Shown: positions 35,355 to 44,640, counted from the first letter of the stretch. The stretch: DNA of 50,355 nt from an uncultured Oscillospiraceae bacterium (GCA_944385095.1 CALWVS010000014.1:1-50355); one strand, 5' to 3'. Notes: generated by a model not told the origin, from the sequence alone. Program-made: numbers and translations.

Positions 35355-36473
35355 TTATGGAAGGAAAAAAAGAGAAAGTGGAAGTAAGATACCCAGACCA
35401 ATCAGATTAGAAATTCCAAACCAGAGCAAATAGGAAGAAATGCGGGAATCTGGGGTACGCAGATAGAATTTTAAGGAAATAAGGCTGGCAAGGGAAGCAA
35501 CTGGAGTTCCCAATCCTCCCACATTTACCCCTGTCAACAGCTCCTGCCAGTGGTCTGTGAGCCCAGCTAAAAGAACCGCAGCAGGGACATTACTAATCAC
35601 TTGGCTGGCAACAGCGGAGGACAAAAGGGTGCTGCGCTCCAAAAATTGGGATAATGTCTGTACCACCACAGGAATATTACCTAAATTTCCACTGAAAATA
35701 AAGAAACAGACAAAGGTGCAGAGAAGGAGATAGTCTACTTCAAACAGCAGTTTTCGGTTGCACACAAGCAAAACTGCAATAACAAGAACCGTTAGAACCC
35801 AATGGGATAGTATGTGGCTGACAGATAGGAGACATAAAAGAAAAAGAATCAGATAAAGAACAAGATGTTTTTGATTTTGAATGGTTGCCTGTTCTGGAAA
35901 AGAGACAGAAATCCAGCCCTTTCCACCTACAAACAGGCTGATAACACACAAAATCACCAAACTGATGATAGTGAGAGGAAGTAAAACGGACAGAAACTCC
36001 CCAATGGTTAAATCATAGTGGGCATAGAGAAACAGGTTTTGTGGATTGCCTACAGGGGTGGTCATACTTCCCAAATTAGCGGCAATGGTTTGAAGTACAA
36101 TGACAGGAATCAACAAGTCTTGTCGACCCACCATACCCAAAACCAAAATAGCAAAGGGAACAAACGTAATCAATGCCACATCATTGGTCACAAGCATGGA
36201 GGAAAAAAAGGGAAGCATAGTCAGTGTGATGGTTAAAATACGCAGTGGGCGTTCTCCCGTCAGGAGTTTTTGAGCAAGTACCAGAAAAAGACCACATTCC
36301 TGTAAACCTGCCACAACAGCCATGAGACAGAACAGAAGGCAGAGCACACGCACATCAATATAGGAGAGATAGTCCAATGATGGGGGAACAAACAGACAGG
36401 AGACAAGGGCACACAGGCAGGAGAGGACCAGCACAGGTTCTTTCCTGAAAAAGGAAGAAATGGATTTCCACAT
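35355..36473 (-). CDS. ArsB/NhaD-superfamily anion transporter
   Basis: A 372-residue membrane protein with about ten to eleven helices of the ion transporter superfamily that includes ArsB, NhaD and citrate (CitM/SLC13) carriers. Two inverted-repeat signatures are visible: SSMLVTNDVALI with TPVGNPQNLFLY in the first half and SQVISNVPAAVLL with GVNVGGLGTPVASLASL in the second. Substrate cannot be read from sequence; arsenite genes are absent, so a dicarboxylate or cation role is as likely. The ATG at 36473 follows AAAGGAAC. It lies 24 bases after the helicase gene and may be cotranscribed with it. Confidence 0.87.
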   Translation of the reverse strand: MWKSISSFFRKEPVLVLSCLCALVSCLFVPPSLDYLSYIDVRVLCLLFCLMAVVAGLQECGLFLVLAQKLLTGERPLRILTITLTMLPFFSSMLVTNDVALITFVPFAILVLGMVGRQDLLIPVIVLQTIAANLGSMTTPVGNPQNLFLYAHYDLTIGEFLSVLLPLTIISLVILCVISLFVGGKGWISVSFPEQATIQNQKHLVLYLILFLLCLLSVSHILSHWVLTVLVIAVLLVCNRKLLFEVDYLLLCTFVCFFIFSGNLGNIPVVVQTLSQFLERSTLLSSAVASQVISNVPAAVLLAGLTDHWQELLTGVNVGGLGTPVASLASLISLKFYLRTPDSRISSYLLWFGISNLIGLGILLPLSLFFLP

Positions 36474-36497
36474 GGTAACAGGTTCCTTTCAATGGTA

Positions 36498-38588
36498 TCA
36501 GGGTGCGGCAGACAGCATCAACAGTCCTTTTGCTAGACAGCTTGGAAGGTCAAAGGTACGTGTTTTGCCATCTGCAAAACGAATGGTAATCAGGGGGTCG
36601 TCACAGGCAGAAATCACACCATCTCCAAATATGGTATGAGTGACTGGGACAGTGGGAAGAAACTGGGCTTTATTTTGCGCTGAGGGAGCTACAGAGTAGG
36701 ATTTCTTTCGTTTTTCGGGTAGGAACTGCTGAATAAAGGTGGAGGGTGGAGAAAGAGAACCATAGTCTTTGGAACAGGAAATGAGTTCCAAGGTGTCCTT
36801 TGCCCGGGTGACTGCCACATAAAAAAGCCGACGTTCTTCTTCTAACAGCTCCCAGTGTTCCTGCCGTATTGGGGTGCCGTTGGGCTGGAGAGGCACACTG
36901 GGTAAAATGCCATCCACTGCATCAATCACAATGACATGCTGAAATTCCAGCCCTTTACTGGCATGAATGGTGGATAAGGTCAGAGCACAGGGAGTTTGAC
37001 TGCCACCCACAGAAATCACATCCTGAAGCTGTGAAAGGCGTTGGAGAAAGGTGTCAAGATTTGGATTTTGATGGGCAAGAGCCTTGAGAATGGAAAGTTT
37101 GGAGGTGTCAGCGTTGCGGTACTCTAAGTAGGAACCATAACCCATAGTTCCACAGATGTGTTGAATGGCTTGAAAACTGGAGCACTGGGACAGACGATTG
37201 AGACGCAGTTGTAAATATTGCACATTCTCCCGTACCCGTGGTCGCAGGTCAGGTAAAGTCAACAGAAAATCCAGAATGGAAGTGGCAGAGGACTGCTTGT
37301 ATTGTGTTTGTATCAACTGCATTTCTTCACGGCGTAAGCCGGTATTTAGCTTGTAATAGTGGTCAAAAAAAGGACGGCTGTCATGGGGATGGAAGGACCA
37401 GTATAAGATATCCAAAATATCCCGTACAATAAAGTGAGAAAAAAAGCTGCGCTCCATTTGCCGGCATTGATAGGGAATTCCTTCACGCTCCAATAAATCC
37501 AACAAAGGTAGAATACTGTCGTGGTTGCGGTATAGAATAGCAGTTTCTTCCTGACAGTTGCGAGCTGCATCTAACAGATAGTTTGCCTGTTGGCTGCGGT
37601 CTGTGAGGATGGTGTGACGGATGGGGGTGTTTTGGGTACGAAAGGGAACCATATGTTTTTTGAAGCGGCTCTGATTGCGCTGAATCATTGCATCCGCATG
37701 CTGAACAATGGCGGGGGTAGAGCGGTAGTTTTGCTCCATCAATAAAATATGGGCGTTGGGATACCGCTTTGGAAATTCTAAAAATGCTTTGGGATAGGCG
37801 GCACGAAACCCATAAATACTTTGGTCCTCGTCTCCAACTAGAAAAAGATTCTGTGTATGGGAGGAGAGCAGATGCAGTATGGTATGTTGAATTTTGGAGG
37901 TATCTTGTGCCTCATCCACACAAAAATAGTTCCATTGATGCTGTACTTGCTGTAAAATTTGGGGATAGCTGCGTAAAATCTGAAGAGCATACACCATCTG
38001 GTCGTCATAGTCCATCTGTTTCTGCTCCCGTAAATGAGTTTGGTATGCCCGATAGAGAGGGGGGAAGCGCAAATTAGAACAGGATATTTCCTCTATTTCC
38101 TGTGGAGATAGCATGCTGTTTTTACAATAGGAAATTTGTGTCCGCAACTCCTTAATATCTCCCTCACTTAAATAGGCGTCAGAAATGGTGCGGTAAAGGG
38201 TACGAATCAGGTGGTTCAGCTCCCGTTCATCAGAAAGCAGTTGAAATGCAGTGCGCTGGTAGGTTTTCTCATAGCGGCGAATGATATGGGCGCAGACTCC
38301 ATTGATGGTGCGAAAAGTGAGAGAGTGGGCAAGTTCTGCACCAAAGAGTTGGTTACACCGGCGGCGCATATCTTGGGTGGCAGCCACAGTGTAGGTTACA
38401 GTCAGAATTTGACTGGGATCTACTTGACAACAAGTGACCAGATAGGCAAGGCGTGTGACCAATACAGTGGTCTTTCCGCTTCCAGGCACTGCCAACAAGA
38501 GTGCGGGTCCCTGATTGTGGAGCACAGCAGAGCGTTGTTGTGCATTCAGTACAGAAGCGTATTGTTGAAAAAAGCCCTCTGGGGTCAT
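36498..38588 (-). CDS. UvrD/PcrA-type (superfamily 1) DNA helicase
   Basis: A 696-residue ATP-dependent 3'-5' helicase of the UvrD/Rep/PcrA group. All core motifs are visible: Walker A VPGSGKTTVLVTRL, motif II CVDEAQDTSK, motif III LVGDEDQSIYGFR, motif IV QNYRST, motif V STIHASKGLEFQHVIVID and motif VI RRLFYVAVTRAKDTLEL. The C-terminus ends in a short beta segment (HTIFGDGVISACDDPLITIRF) similar to the PcrA tail that contacts RNA polymerase. At 696 residues it is shorter than PcrA (~730-750), so it may be a paralogue rather than the main PcrA. The ATG at 38588 follows GGAGTG. Confidence 0.92.
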   Translation of the reverse strand: MTPEGFFQQYASVLNAQQRSAVLHNQGPALLLAVPGSGKTTVLVTRLAYLVTCCQVDPSQILTVTYTVAATQDMRRRCNQLFGAELAHSLTFRTINGVCAHIIRRYEKTYQRTAFQLLSDERELNHLIRTLYRTISDAYLSEGDIKELRTQISYCKNSMLSPQEIEEISCSNLRFPPLYRAYQTHLREQKQMDYDDQMVYALQILRSYPQILQQVQHQWNYFCVDEAQDTSKIQHTILHLLSSHTQNLFLVGDEDQSIYGFRAAYPKAFLEFPKRYPNAHILLMEQNYRSTPAIVQHADAMIQRNQSRFKKHMVPFRTQNTPIRHTILTDRSQQANYLLDAARNCQEETAILYRNHDSILPLLDLLEREGIPYQCRQMERSFFSHFIVRDILDILYWSFHPHDSRPFFDHYYKLNTGLRREEMQLIQTQYKQSSATSILDFLLTLPDLRPRVRENVQYLQLRLNRLSQCSSFQAIQHICGTMGYGSYLEYRNADTSKLSILKALAHQNPNLDTFLQRLSQLQDVISVGGSQTPCALTLSTIHASKGLEFQHVIVIDAVDGILPSVPLQPNGTPIRQEHWELLEEERRLFYVAVTRAKDTLELISCSKDYGSLSPPSTFIQQFLPEKRKKSYSVAPSAQNKAQFLPTVPVTHTIFGDGVISACDDPLITIRFADGKTRTFDLPSCLAKGLLMLSAAP

Positions 38589-38657
38589 AAATTGAAATCA
38601 CTCCAATATTGCAAAGTACCTTGCTATTATAGAACATTTTTGGGATGGTTGCAAGAA

Positions 38658-38693
38658 TACGACCTCTAAGCATGGAGATGCTTAGAGGTCGTA
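38658..38693 (-). terminator. Terminator of the parvulin foldase gene
   Basis: A perfect 16-base stem (38658-38673 with 38678-38693) with a four-base loop; the minus strand continues TTCTTGC, a modest T tract. Confidence 0.75.
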
Positions 38694-38705
38694 AGCCATT
38701 TCTTT

Positions 38706-40250
38706 TTAGATGGTGTCCAGACCGGAACCACGTTCCACCTGAACATCGGTTGTCAGATTTTCCAGCCATACTGTCATATCAGAGGACTGAAGGGCAGATG
38801 TGGCAGTCTGTTTCCAGACAGGCTCATTCCAGCCTACAAAGTACATAATGTGCCAACCCTTTGTGGAGCTGCCCTCATTTTTCACAAGTCCTGTGTCACC
38901 AGGCTGACGGGCAGGGTCGAGACACCATTGAGTAAATGCTTCAATGAAGCCAGTGGAGGTGGAGACACCAGTGTAAAGACCACCATTGGAAGCAGAGCCG
39001 CTGTCCTCACTGTTTTCCTCTGCCAGTGTGGCAAAGTCCTCCTCTGTGCCGCCATCTGCAAGGAACTGGTCAAGAATTCCCTGTGCCTTTTCTTCAGCAG
39101 CTGCAAATTCTTCCTCTGTTGGGTCAGAACCTGCACCGATAAGAATATGACGCACATCAGCAGTGGGGGACTCATCCAGATAACGGTTTTCAAATTGTAC
39201 AACATAGTACAGATAACTGCTGGTGTTGTCATATTCCTGAATGGAAACCTCACCTGGAGTACGGTTTTCATCATAGAGCCACTCAGAATAGCTGCTAGAT
39301 ACGCTGGAGCCTACATTGGTGACATTCACATTGCTGGAGTAAAGCTGTTCTTCATACTCGGTGGCTAAAGTCTGAGCATCCGTACCAGAGAGCAGTTTTG
39401 TCTGAATTTCCTCTGCCAGAGCCTTTGCCTCTGTTTTTGCAGTTTCCAGAGCGGCGGTCTGCTCCTCCTCACTCAATTCTACTGTGTTGCCTTCCTCATC
39501 TGTCTGTGTAGGTACAGTTGCCTGTACTGTAAAGACGGAGTAAGTGAAGGTGTCCAGTTCGTTTTTGTGTTCTTGATAATAAGTGTCAAGATCAGATGCA
39601 GTATAGGTCAGGGAGTCCTGATGGTCCTGCTGGAAATAAGATGCAGTGATTTCACGATTAACGATATCCTTAAAAATGTCCTCTGTCATATACTTGCCAT
39701 AGTTGGCACGCAGATATCCTGTCAGATTGGAGTAGGTTCCGCTGACTCTCCATGCAACATCCAGTTGACTCAGTTGTGTTTGCAGGTACTCCTGCCCCTC
39801 CTCAGACAGCACATAGGATTCTTCCTGTGCAGTGTGATTGAGCATGGTGGTCTGAGTCAGGGCTTCGATTGCCTCATCTATAAAGTAATCATGATAGGTC
39901 TGACCAGTTTCCTCATCTTTGATTTGCTTTTTGGGGCTTTGTGTGTAGTCAAAGCTGGACATGCCATACTGCACCATAGAAAGTTCTGTCTGCATAGCAG
40001 AGTTGTAGTAGTACTGGACTACAGCGGGGGTAAAAGCCTCGCCATCAATGGTGACTGCTGTGGTATTTTTCTGAAAAAAGCCACTATCCCAAATGAGCAG
40101 GGCAGCCACAAGAACAGCCAAGACACCGCCAACCACTCCATACAAGAGATGTTTGCGCTGTTGTGTATCCTGTTCTTTGTTGTTGCGCTTCTGTACATAG
40201 GTAGAGCCTGTGCGTGCCTTCTTTTCTCTGGATGCACTCACGGTTTTCAT
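38706..40250 (-). CDS. Extracytoplasmic parvulin peptidyl-prolyl isomerase (SurA/PrsA type)
   Basis: A 514-residue membrane-anchored foldase. A basic cytosolic tail (~1-40, KRNNKEQDTQQRKH) precedes one transmembrane helix (~42-62, VVGGVLAVLVAALLIW) with no lipobox, so it is a signal-anchor rather than a lipoprotein like Bacillus PrsA. A SurA-N-like helical region follows, with an acidic low-complexity insert (DEEGNTVELSEEEQTAALETA split by strands), then a parvulin domain from DVRHILIGAG to NGGLYTG and KGWHIMYFVG. It should help secreted or cell-wall proteins fold. I chose the second ATG of an ATGATG pair after GGAGAGG; a long upstream extension overlaps the promoter. Promoter at 40315-40343. 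Confidence 0.9.
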   Translation of the reverse strand: MKTVSASREKKARTGSTYVQKRNNKEQDTQQRKHLLYGVVGGVLAVLVAALLIWDSGFFQKNTTAVTIDGEAFTPAVVQYYYNSAMQTELSMVQYGMSSFDYTQSPKKQIKDEETGQTYHDYFIDEAIEALTQTTMLNHTAQEESYVLSEEGQEYLQTQLSQLDVAWRVSGTYSNLTGYLRANYGKYMTEDIFKDIVNREITASYFQQDHQDSLTYTASDLDTYYQEHKNELDTFTYSVFTVQATVPTQTDEEGNTVELSEEEQTAALETAKTEAKALAEEIQTKLLSGTDAQTLATEYEEQLYSSNVNVTNVGSSVSSSYSEWLYDENRTPGEVSIQEYDNTSSYLYYVVQFENRYLDESPTADVRHILIGAGSDPTEEEFAAAEEKAQGILDQFLADGGTEEDFATLAEENSEDSGSASNGGLYTGVSTSTGFIEAFTQWCLDPARQPGDTGLVKNEGSSTKGWHIMYFVGWNEPVWKQTATSALQSSDMTVWLENLTTDVQVERGSGLDTI

Positions 40251-40314
40251 CATCCTCTCCGAAAAAGTAATTGCTTTGTTCCACACAAAAATTGGATAGA
40301 ACAAATTCCGAATT

Positions 40315-40343
40315 ATTATACCGGAAATTATCTGTAGATTCAA
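40315..40343 (-). promoter_or_regulatory. Promoter of the parvulin foldase gene
   Basis: Minus strand TTGAAT (40338-40343), 17-base spacer, TATAAT (40315-40320). Leader of about 60 bases. Confidence 0.85.
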
Positions 40344-40390
40344 GTGGAACAAGTGAAAACAAGCAATGGTTTACAAAAAATTCATGGGAA

Positions 40391-40421
40391 TAGAAAATGG
40401 TCACAGACAAATCTGTGACCA
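40391..40421 (-). terminator. Terminator behind the candidate 6S RNA
   Basis: Minus strand TGGTCACAGA pairs with TCTGTGACCA around a TTTG loop, followed by TTTTC. It fixes the likely strand of the RNA gene at 40442-40631. Confidence 0.75.
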
Positions 40422-40441
40422 AAAATAATACATATTATATA

Positions 40442-40631
40442 CCCCGCTCTGGCCGTGTGAACCCGTTTAAAACCTGCACGTAATGGCAGGTGGGTTGCCT
40501 CCACAACGCTTTACTGCTTCCAACTTCCAACAAACCTCAAAGGGTGTCGGGAGGCCTGCAAGCCACGCTGTGAGGTGGGCATCCCTTTTAAGAAATGTGG
40601 GTTTAAAAGAGCCCATCACGCACCGAGCAGG
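40442..40631 (-). ncRNA. ssrS: Candidate 6S RNA
   Basis: A ~190-base non-coding stretch whose two ends pair: 40442-40460 with 40616-40631 through GC and G-T pairs. A second long helix follows inside (40498-40510 with 40566-40576), separated by an internal bubble. The 3' side of the bubble holds a strong ACCTGC/GCAGGT hairpin (40472-40491), the 5' side a weaker GGGC/GCCC one. This rod with a central bubble mimicking an open promoter is the hallmark of 6S RNA, which sequesters sigma-70-type RNA polymerase. The strand is inferred from the terminator at 40391-40421 and the bubble hairpin. Exact ends are approximate. It follows the DUF1292 gene by about 8 bases and could be processed from that transcript or start at a TAGAAT -10 near the stop codon. 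Confidence 0.6.
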
Positions 40632-40639
40632 AAAGTATT

Positions 40640-40951
40640 CTAGTCGTCATCTTCCTCAAAGAAGCGTTCCATAAAGAGATTATAGATTTCGTCCAGTTCC
40701 TCGTCACTATCAAGAGTAGAGAAAAGCTCCTCGCCATTTTCTTCCACAATCTTCATAATAACAAGACCATAATCTTCATCATCTGCATCCACATCAACAG
40801 GTTCGCCTGTTTCCTCATCCTCTGCCACAGCAGGGAAAAGGGCACAATAAACAACCCCATTATGTTCTAATGTATCTACCAGTTCAAGCTCGAATTCGTT
40901 GCCGTCCTCATCCGTAACGGTAATAAAATCGGGACCAAATGTCTCACTCAT
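40640..40951 (-). CDS. DUF1292 (YrzB-like) protein
   Basis: A 103-residue, very acidic cytosolic protein typical of Bacillota DUF1292. It begins FITVTDEDGNEFELELVDTLEHNG, continues YCALFPA and ends in an Asp/Glu tail (FFEEDDD). In many Bacillota this family neighbours yrvE/ruvX and yrzL; those genes are not here. Function unknown. The ATG at 40951 follows GGAGGGA. Promoter at 40984-41012; candidate 6S RNA directly downstream. Confidence 0.92.
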   Translation of the reverse strand: MSETFGPDFITVTDEDGNEFELELVDTLEHNGVVYCALFPAVAEDEETGEPVDVDADDEDYGLVIMKIVEENGEELFSTLDSDEELDEIYNLFMERFFEEDDD

Positions 40952-40983
40952 GGGGAAATCCCTCCTGCCTGTGTTCTGGGTTT

Positions 40984-41012
40984 ATTTTAACCCGTATGTA
41001 GCAAAAATGCAA
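40984..41012 (-). promoter_or_regulatory. Promoter of the DUF1292 gene
   Basis: Minus strand TTGCAT (41007-41012), 17-base spacer, TAAAAT (40984-40989). Confidence 0.75.
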
Positions 41013-41134
41013 GTAGAAAAGCAGAAAAAATTTTGGGTGGTATTGCACAACATGGAAGAAATATGACAAATCTGGAGTGATGTCTAAAATTTGGATGAGA
41101 ATGGATAACAACATAGGTGGGGAAAATCATGGGA

Positions 41135-41162
41135 TGGACAAATGCGCAAAATATGGTATACT
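41135..41162 (+). promoter_or_regulatory. Promoter of the class A PBP gene
   Basis: TGGACA (41135-41140), 16-base spacer, TATACT (41157-41162). It gives a leader of about 110 bases with no riboswitch I recognise; an ATG at 41222 inside it is in frame with the PBP. Confidence 0.7.
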
Positions 41163-41281
41163 ATTAACCTGAGTTTTCATATTGTCAACCTGCCACACCG
41201 TGAAGAAGACTCAAAGCTGTTATGGAATGGAAAGACATGGATCTTGGATCGCAATACTGTCCTATAGTCGGAGGTAAGAAC

Positions 41282-43969
41282 GTGTCAGAACGAAATTATT
41301 ATTCAGAGCGGGAACCATCCCCACGCAATCGAAGAAGCAACCCGGAGTATCATGAGGATGAAGTACAGAAAAGACCCAGAAAAAGAAAGCGCAAAAGCAA
41401 GGTAAAGCTGTTTTTTCAGGTCATTGGTACACTGTTGTTGATTGGAATTACCACCAGTGCCATGCTGGCGTGCTTTGCTGCTGTATACATCAAAAGTGTT
41501 ATTTTGCCCGAAGCAGATATGGATTTGGGCAACTTTTCCCTGAATGAAAATAGTGTGATGTATTATCAGGATCAAAATGGAAATTATCAGGAACTTGGTA
41601 AGGTATTAAGCGTCACAAAATCTCAGTGGGTGGATTTTGATGAAATCCCACAGGATTTGAAAGATGCAGCTGTTGCCATTGAAGACCGCAGATTTTATAC
41701 CCACGACGGTGTGGACTGGTGGAGAACAGCGCAGGCAGTATTCAGCATGTTTACAGGCGGAGATATTCAAGGCGGTTCTACCATTACCCAGCAGCTCATT
41801 AAAAATTTGACAGATTATAATGAGACAACAGTTAAACGAAAAGTGACAGAAATATTCCGTGCACTAAAGTTGGATGCAAATTATGATAAAGATGTCATTT
41901 TGGAGCGATATTTGAATATTATCCCTTTGGGAAGTGGCTGTGAAGGTGTGGGAGCTGCCTCCTATGAATATTTTGGAAAACATGTATCAGAGTTGACACT
42001 GGCTGAGTGTGCAAGTCTGATTGCCATTACCAACAACCCATCCAAATATGGTCCCTACTCCATCGCAAAAGTAGAAAACAGCGAGGGAGAAATGTGGAGT
42101 GCCAAAGAGTGGAATAAGTATCGCCAAGAGTTGATTTTAAGTCAGATGCTGCAACAGGAAATGATTACACAGAGCGAGTATAACGAAGCAGTGGCACAGG
42201 AGTTGGTATTTGAAAAAGCAGAGGGCGAGACCAATAATACAGACCTCTATTCCTGGTATGAGGAGCAGGTGATTACAGATGTCATTCACGATTTGCAGGA
42301 GCAGAAAGGTTATTCGGAATCGGCTGCCAGTCAACTGCTCTCCAATGGTGGGCTTCAGATTTATACCTGCATAGACCCTGAAGTGCAGGCTCAGGCAGAG
42401 GCGATTTATGAGGATCGCTCCAACTTGGATTTTTCTTCTAATGGACAGGAACTTCAATCTGCCATTACCATTATTGATAACCAGACAGGGGATATTGCCG
42501 CTATTGTAGGACGTGTAGGGGCAAAGGAAGGAAACCGTTGGAAAAATTTAGCGACTGATGCTCTGCGTCAGCCGGGTTCTTCCATTAAACCTTTGACTGT
42601 TTATGCACCTGCCATCGAAATGGGGTTCATTACACCCATCTCAGTGATTTCTGATTATCCACATGAGGTACTCAATGGGAAGGCGTGGCCGGTCAACGTA
42701 GATGGTCGTTACCGTGGACAAGTGACAGTCAAAGAGGCTGTAAGAGAGTCCTATAATACTGTTGCAGTGAGTGTGGTTGCTGATTTGGTCACACCTGCCA
42801 AGGCATTCGAGTTTGGTACACAAAAATTCCACCTTCCTCTGGAAAGTGGAAAAGAAGTGAATGGACAAGTAGTCAGTGATGTGAACGTGGCTCCTCTCTC
42901 TATGGGTGGTTTGACCGATGGTGTAACCACTCGGGATATGGCACAGGCATTTGCAACCTTCCCTAATAATGGAGTTTACCGTGAGGCGCGCACCTATACT
43001 GTAGTAAAAGATACAGATGGCAACATTATTTTGGATAACAGCCGTGGGGATGAAACGGTACTCAAAGCTACAACAGCGTATTATATGAACTCTTTATTAC
43101 AGAATGTAGCAGAAAATGGTGGGGCACGCAACGAGGTGCGCATCAGTAACATGACAGTTGCAGGTAAAACAGGTACCACAGACAGTAAGTATGACCGCTG
43201 GTTTGTAGGTTATACTCCATATTACACCGCAGCGGTGTGGGTAGGCTATGAATACAACCAACGTGTCAATACACCAGGCATGTACAACCCAGCCTCCAAT
43301 TTGTGGGGCAAAGTGATGCGCCCCATCCATGAAGGTCTGGAGAATCAATCGTTCTCCAAACCCGGCGGATTGGAACAGGTATATTATTGTATGGACTGTG
43401 GCGGTAGAGCCATTGAAGCATGTCAACACGACCCAAGAGGAAGCCGTGTTGCCAGCGATTATGTATTTGCTGAAGATGCACCTACCGAAATTTGTACTTG
43501 TCACTCTTTAGAGTCTGGAAGTGGCTCTCTCATTCGTGTCTGTGTGGATGATCCAATCTGGTCCGAGGATGGCAGTTTCACAGGTGTTTACCATCAGGCT
43601 GGACCATATTGCCCAGAGGTCAGTGTGCGCAACTGGTGCTATCTCAATCTGGATCGAGAGAGCATTGGAGGCGTTGTAGCAGAGGACAATGCCTATCTCT
43701 ACCAAAGTGTAGCAGGGATTGGAACCTGTACAGTGCACACAACAGACCCAACAGTACCAGAAGAACCAGAGGAGCCAGAGGAACCGGAGACCTCTACGGA
43801 CCCAGAAAAACCCACAGAGCCAGAGGAATCTGAGGGTGGTGGTTCACAGGATATTCAGTCACCGGATGGTGGAAGTCAGGACATCGATACACAGCCAGAT
43901 GATCCAGGGAATTCCAGCCAGGAAGAAGTCAAAATAAATCCCGAAACTGGACGACCTTACGGGTATTGA
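41282..43969 (+). CDS. Class A penicillin-binding protein (PBP1A type)
   Basis: A bifunctional cell-wall enzyme of 895 residues that polymerises lipid II and crosslinks peptide stems. A basic tail (KRPRKRKRKSK) precedes the transmembrane helix (~40-70). The glycosyltransferase (GT51) domain has EDRRFYTHDGVD with catalytic Glu134 and GGSTITQQL. The transpeptidase has Ser433 in SSIK, the SYN motif and AGKTGTTD. Beyond it lies a ~150-residue extension with a cysteine cluster (YYCMDCGG, CQHD, ICTCH) and a Pro/Glu-rich wall-spanning tail (EEPEEPEEPE, GGSQDI twice). The start at GTG 41282 follows GGAGGT. It may serve lateral growth with MreB. Confidence 0.94.
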   Translation: MSERNYYSEREPSPRNRRSNPEYHEDEVQKRPRKRKRKSKVKLFFQVIGTLLLIGITTSAMLACFAAVYIKSVILPEADMDLGNFSLNENSVMYYQDQNGNYQELGKVLSVTKSQWVDFDEIPQDLKDAAVAIEDRRFYTHDGVDWWRTAQAVFSMFTGGDIQGGSTITQQLIKNLTDYNETTVKRKVTEIFRALKLDANYDKDVILERYLNIIPLGSGCEGVGAASYEYFGKHVSELTLAECASLIAITNNPSKYGPYSIAKVENSEGEMWSAKEWNKYRQELILSQMLQQEMITQSEYNEAVAQELVFEKAEGETNNTDLYSWYEEQVITDVIHDLQEQKGYSESAASQLLSNGGLQIYTCIDPEVQAQAEAIYEDRSNLDFSSNGQELQSAITIIDNQTGDIAAIVGRVGAKEGNRWKNLATDALRQPGSSIKPLTVYAPAIEMGFITPISVISDYPHEVLNGKAWPVNVDGRYRGQVTVKEAVRESYNTVAVSVVADLVTPAKAFEFGTQKFHLPLESGKEVNGQVVSDVNVAPLSMGGLTDGVTTRDMAQAFATFPNNGVYREARTYTVVKDTDGNIILDNSRGDETVLKATTAYYMNSLLQNVAENGGARNEVRISNMTVAGKTGTTDSKYDRWFVGYTPYYTAAVWVGYEYNQRVNTPGMYNPASNLWGKVMRPIHEGLENQSFSKPGGLEQVYYCMDCGGRAIEACQHDPRGSRVASDYVFAEDAPTEICTCHSLESGSGSLIRVCVDDPIWSEDGSFTGVYHQAGPYCPEVSVRNWCYLNLDRESIGGVVAEDNAYLYQSVAGIGTCTVHTTDPTVPEEPEEPEEPETSTDPEKPTEPEESEGGGSQDIQSPDGGSQDIDTQPDDPGNSSQEEVKINPETGRPYGY

Positions 43970-43996
43970 GGACAACAATTGAAACTACGACAGGAG

Positions 43997-44022
43997 AGAG
44001 GGGAGTGAGTCCCCTCTTTCTT
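43997..44022 (+). terminator. Terminator of the class A PBP gene
   Basis: AGAGGGGA (43997-44004) pairs with TCCCCTCT (44010-44017) around GTGAG, followed by TTCTT. Confidence 0.85.
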
Positions 44023-44087
44023 GGTAGATATCACAAAAATGGAGCATTCATTGCCCATAAAATCTATTTTTCATCTGTGGATTTTCG

Positions 44088-44116
44088 TTGCATCCTGTCA
44101 AAAGCTGTGTTAAAAT
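44088..44116 (+). promoter_or_regulatory. Promoter of the ACT protein-hom-lysC operon
   Basis: TTGCAT (44088-44093), 17-base spacer, TAAAAT (44111-44116), about 48 bases before the first start codon. Confidence 0.7.
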
Positions 44117-44170
44117 AGACCACAGTCGAGAAACATATGACCACCATATAAGGACAGAAGGGGTAAAAGT

Positions 44171-44611
44171 ATGAATCAATCAGCGGGATATTTTATTGTT
44201 GAAGCTTCATCCATGCCAGAAATCTTCCGTAAGGTGGCACAGGCGAAACGTCTTTTAGAAACGGGAGAGGAGACCACTGTCAATGGAGCAGCCAAAGCAG
44301 TGGGCATCAGCCGCAGTGCATTTTATAAGTACAAAGATGCGGTCAGACCGTTCAATGACATGCTTCATGGTCGTATTGTCACGTTTCAGATGATGCTGAG
44401 AGATGAGCCTGGTATTCTGTCAGGGCTTTTGAATGTGTTCGCAGGGACAGGAGCCAATATTTTGACCATCAATCAAAATATTCCCACCAACGGCTGTGCC
44501 GTTGTAACCATTACCGCAGAGACATCTGCTTTGGAGTGGTCATTAGAGGAAATGTTGTCAGCAGCCTCTTCCAGTGCTGGTGTCATTCGATGTGAGATTT
44601 TAGCAGGTTAA
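44171..44611 (+). CDS. UPF0735 ACT-domain protein
   Basis: A 146-residue protein of UPF0735, sometimes named PheB. The N-terminal half includes a short helix-turn-helix-like segment (TVNGAAKAVGISRSAFYKYKD) and the C-terminal half is an ACT domain (TFQMMLRDEPGILSGLLNVF), which normally binds amino acids. It precedes hom and lysC in one operon, so sensing of an aspartate-family amino acid is plausible; binding specificity is not shown by sequence. ATG 44171 follows AGAAGGGG. Confidence 0.92.
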   Translation: MNQSAGYFIVEASSMPEIFRKVAQAKRLLETGEETTVNGAAKAVGISRSAFYKYKDAVRPFNDMLHGRIVTFQMMLRDEPGILSGLLNVFAGTGANILTINQNIPTNGCAVVTITAETSALEWSLEEMLSAASSSAGVIRCEILAG

Positions 44612-44640
44612 AAAAGAGGAACGGATGGAGTGAGACGAAT

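Noticed and set aside
41163-41281. Riboswitch in the PBP leader
   Set aside because: The ~110-base leader shows no motif of a known riboswitch class and no terminator.
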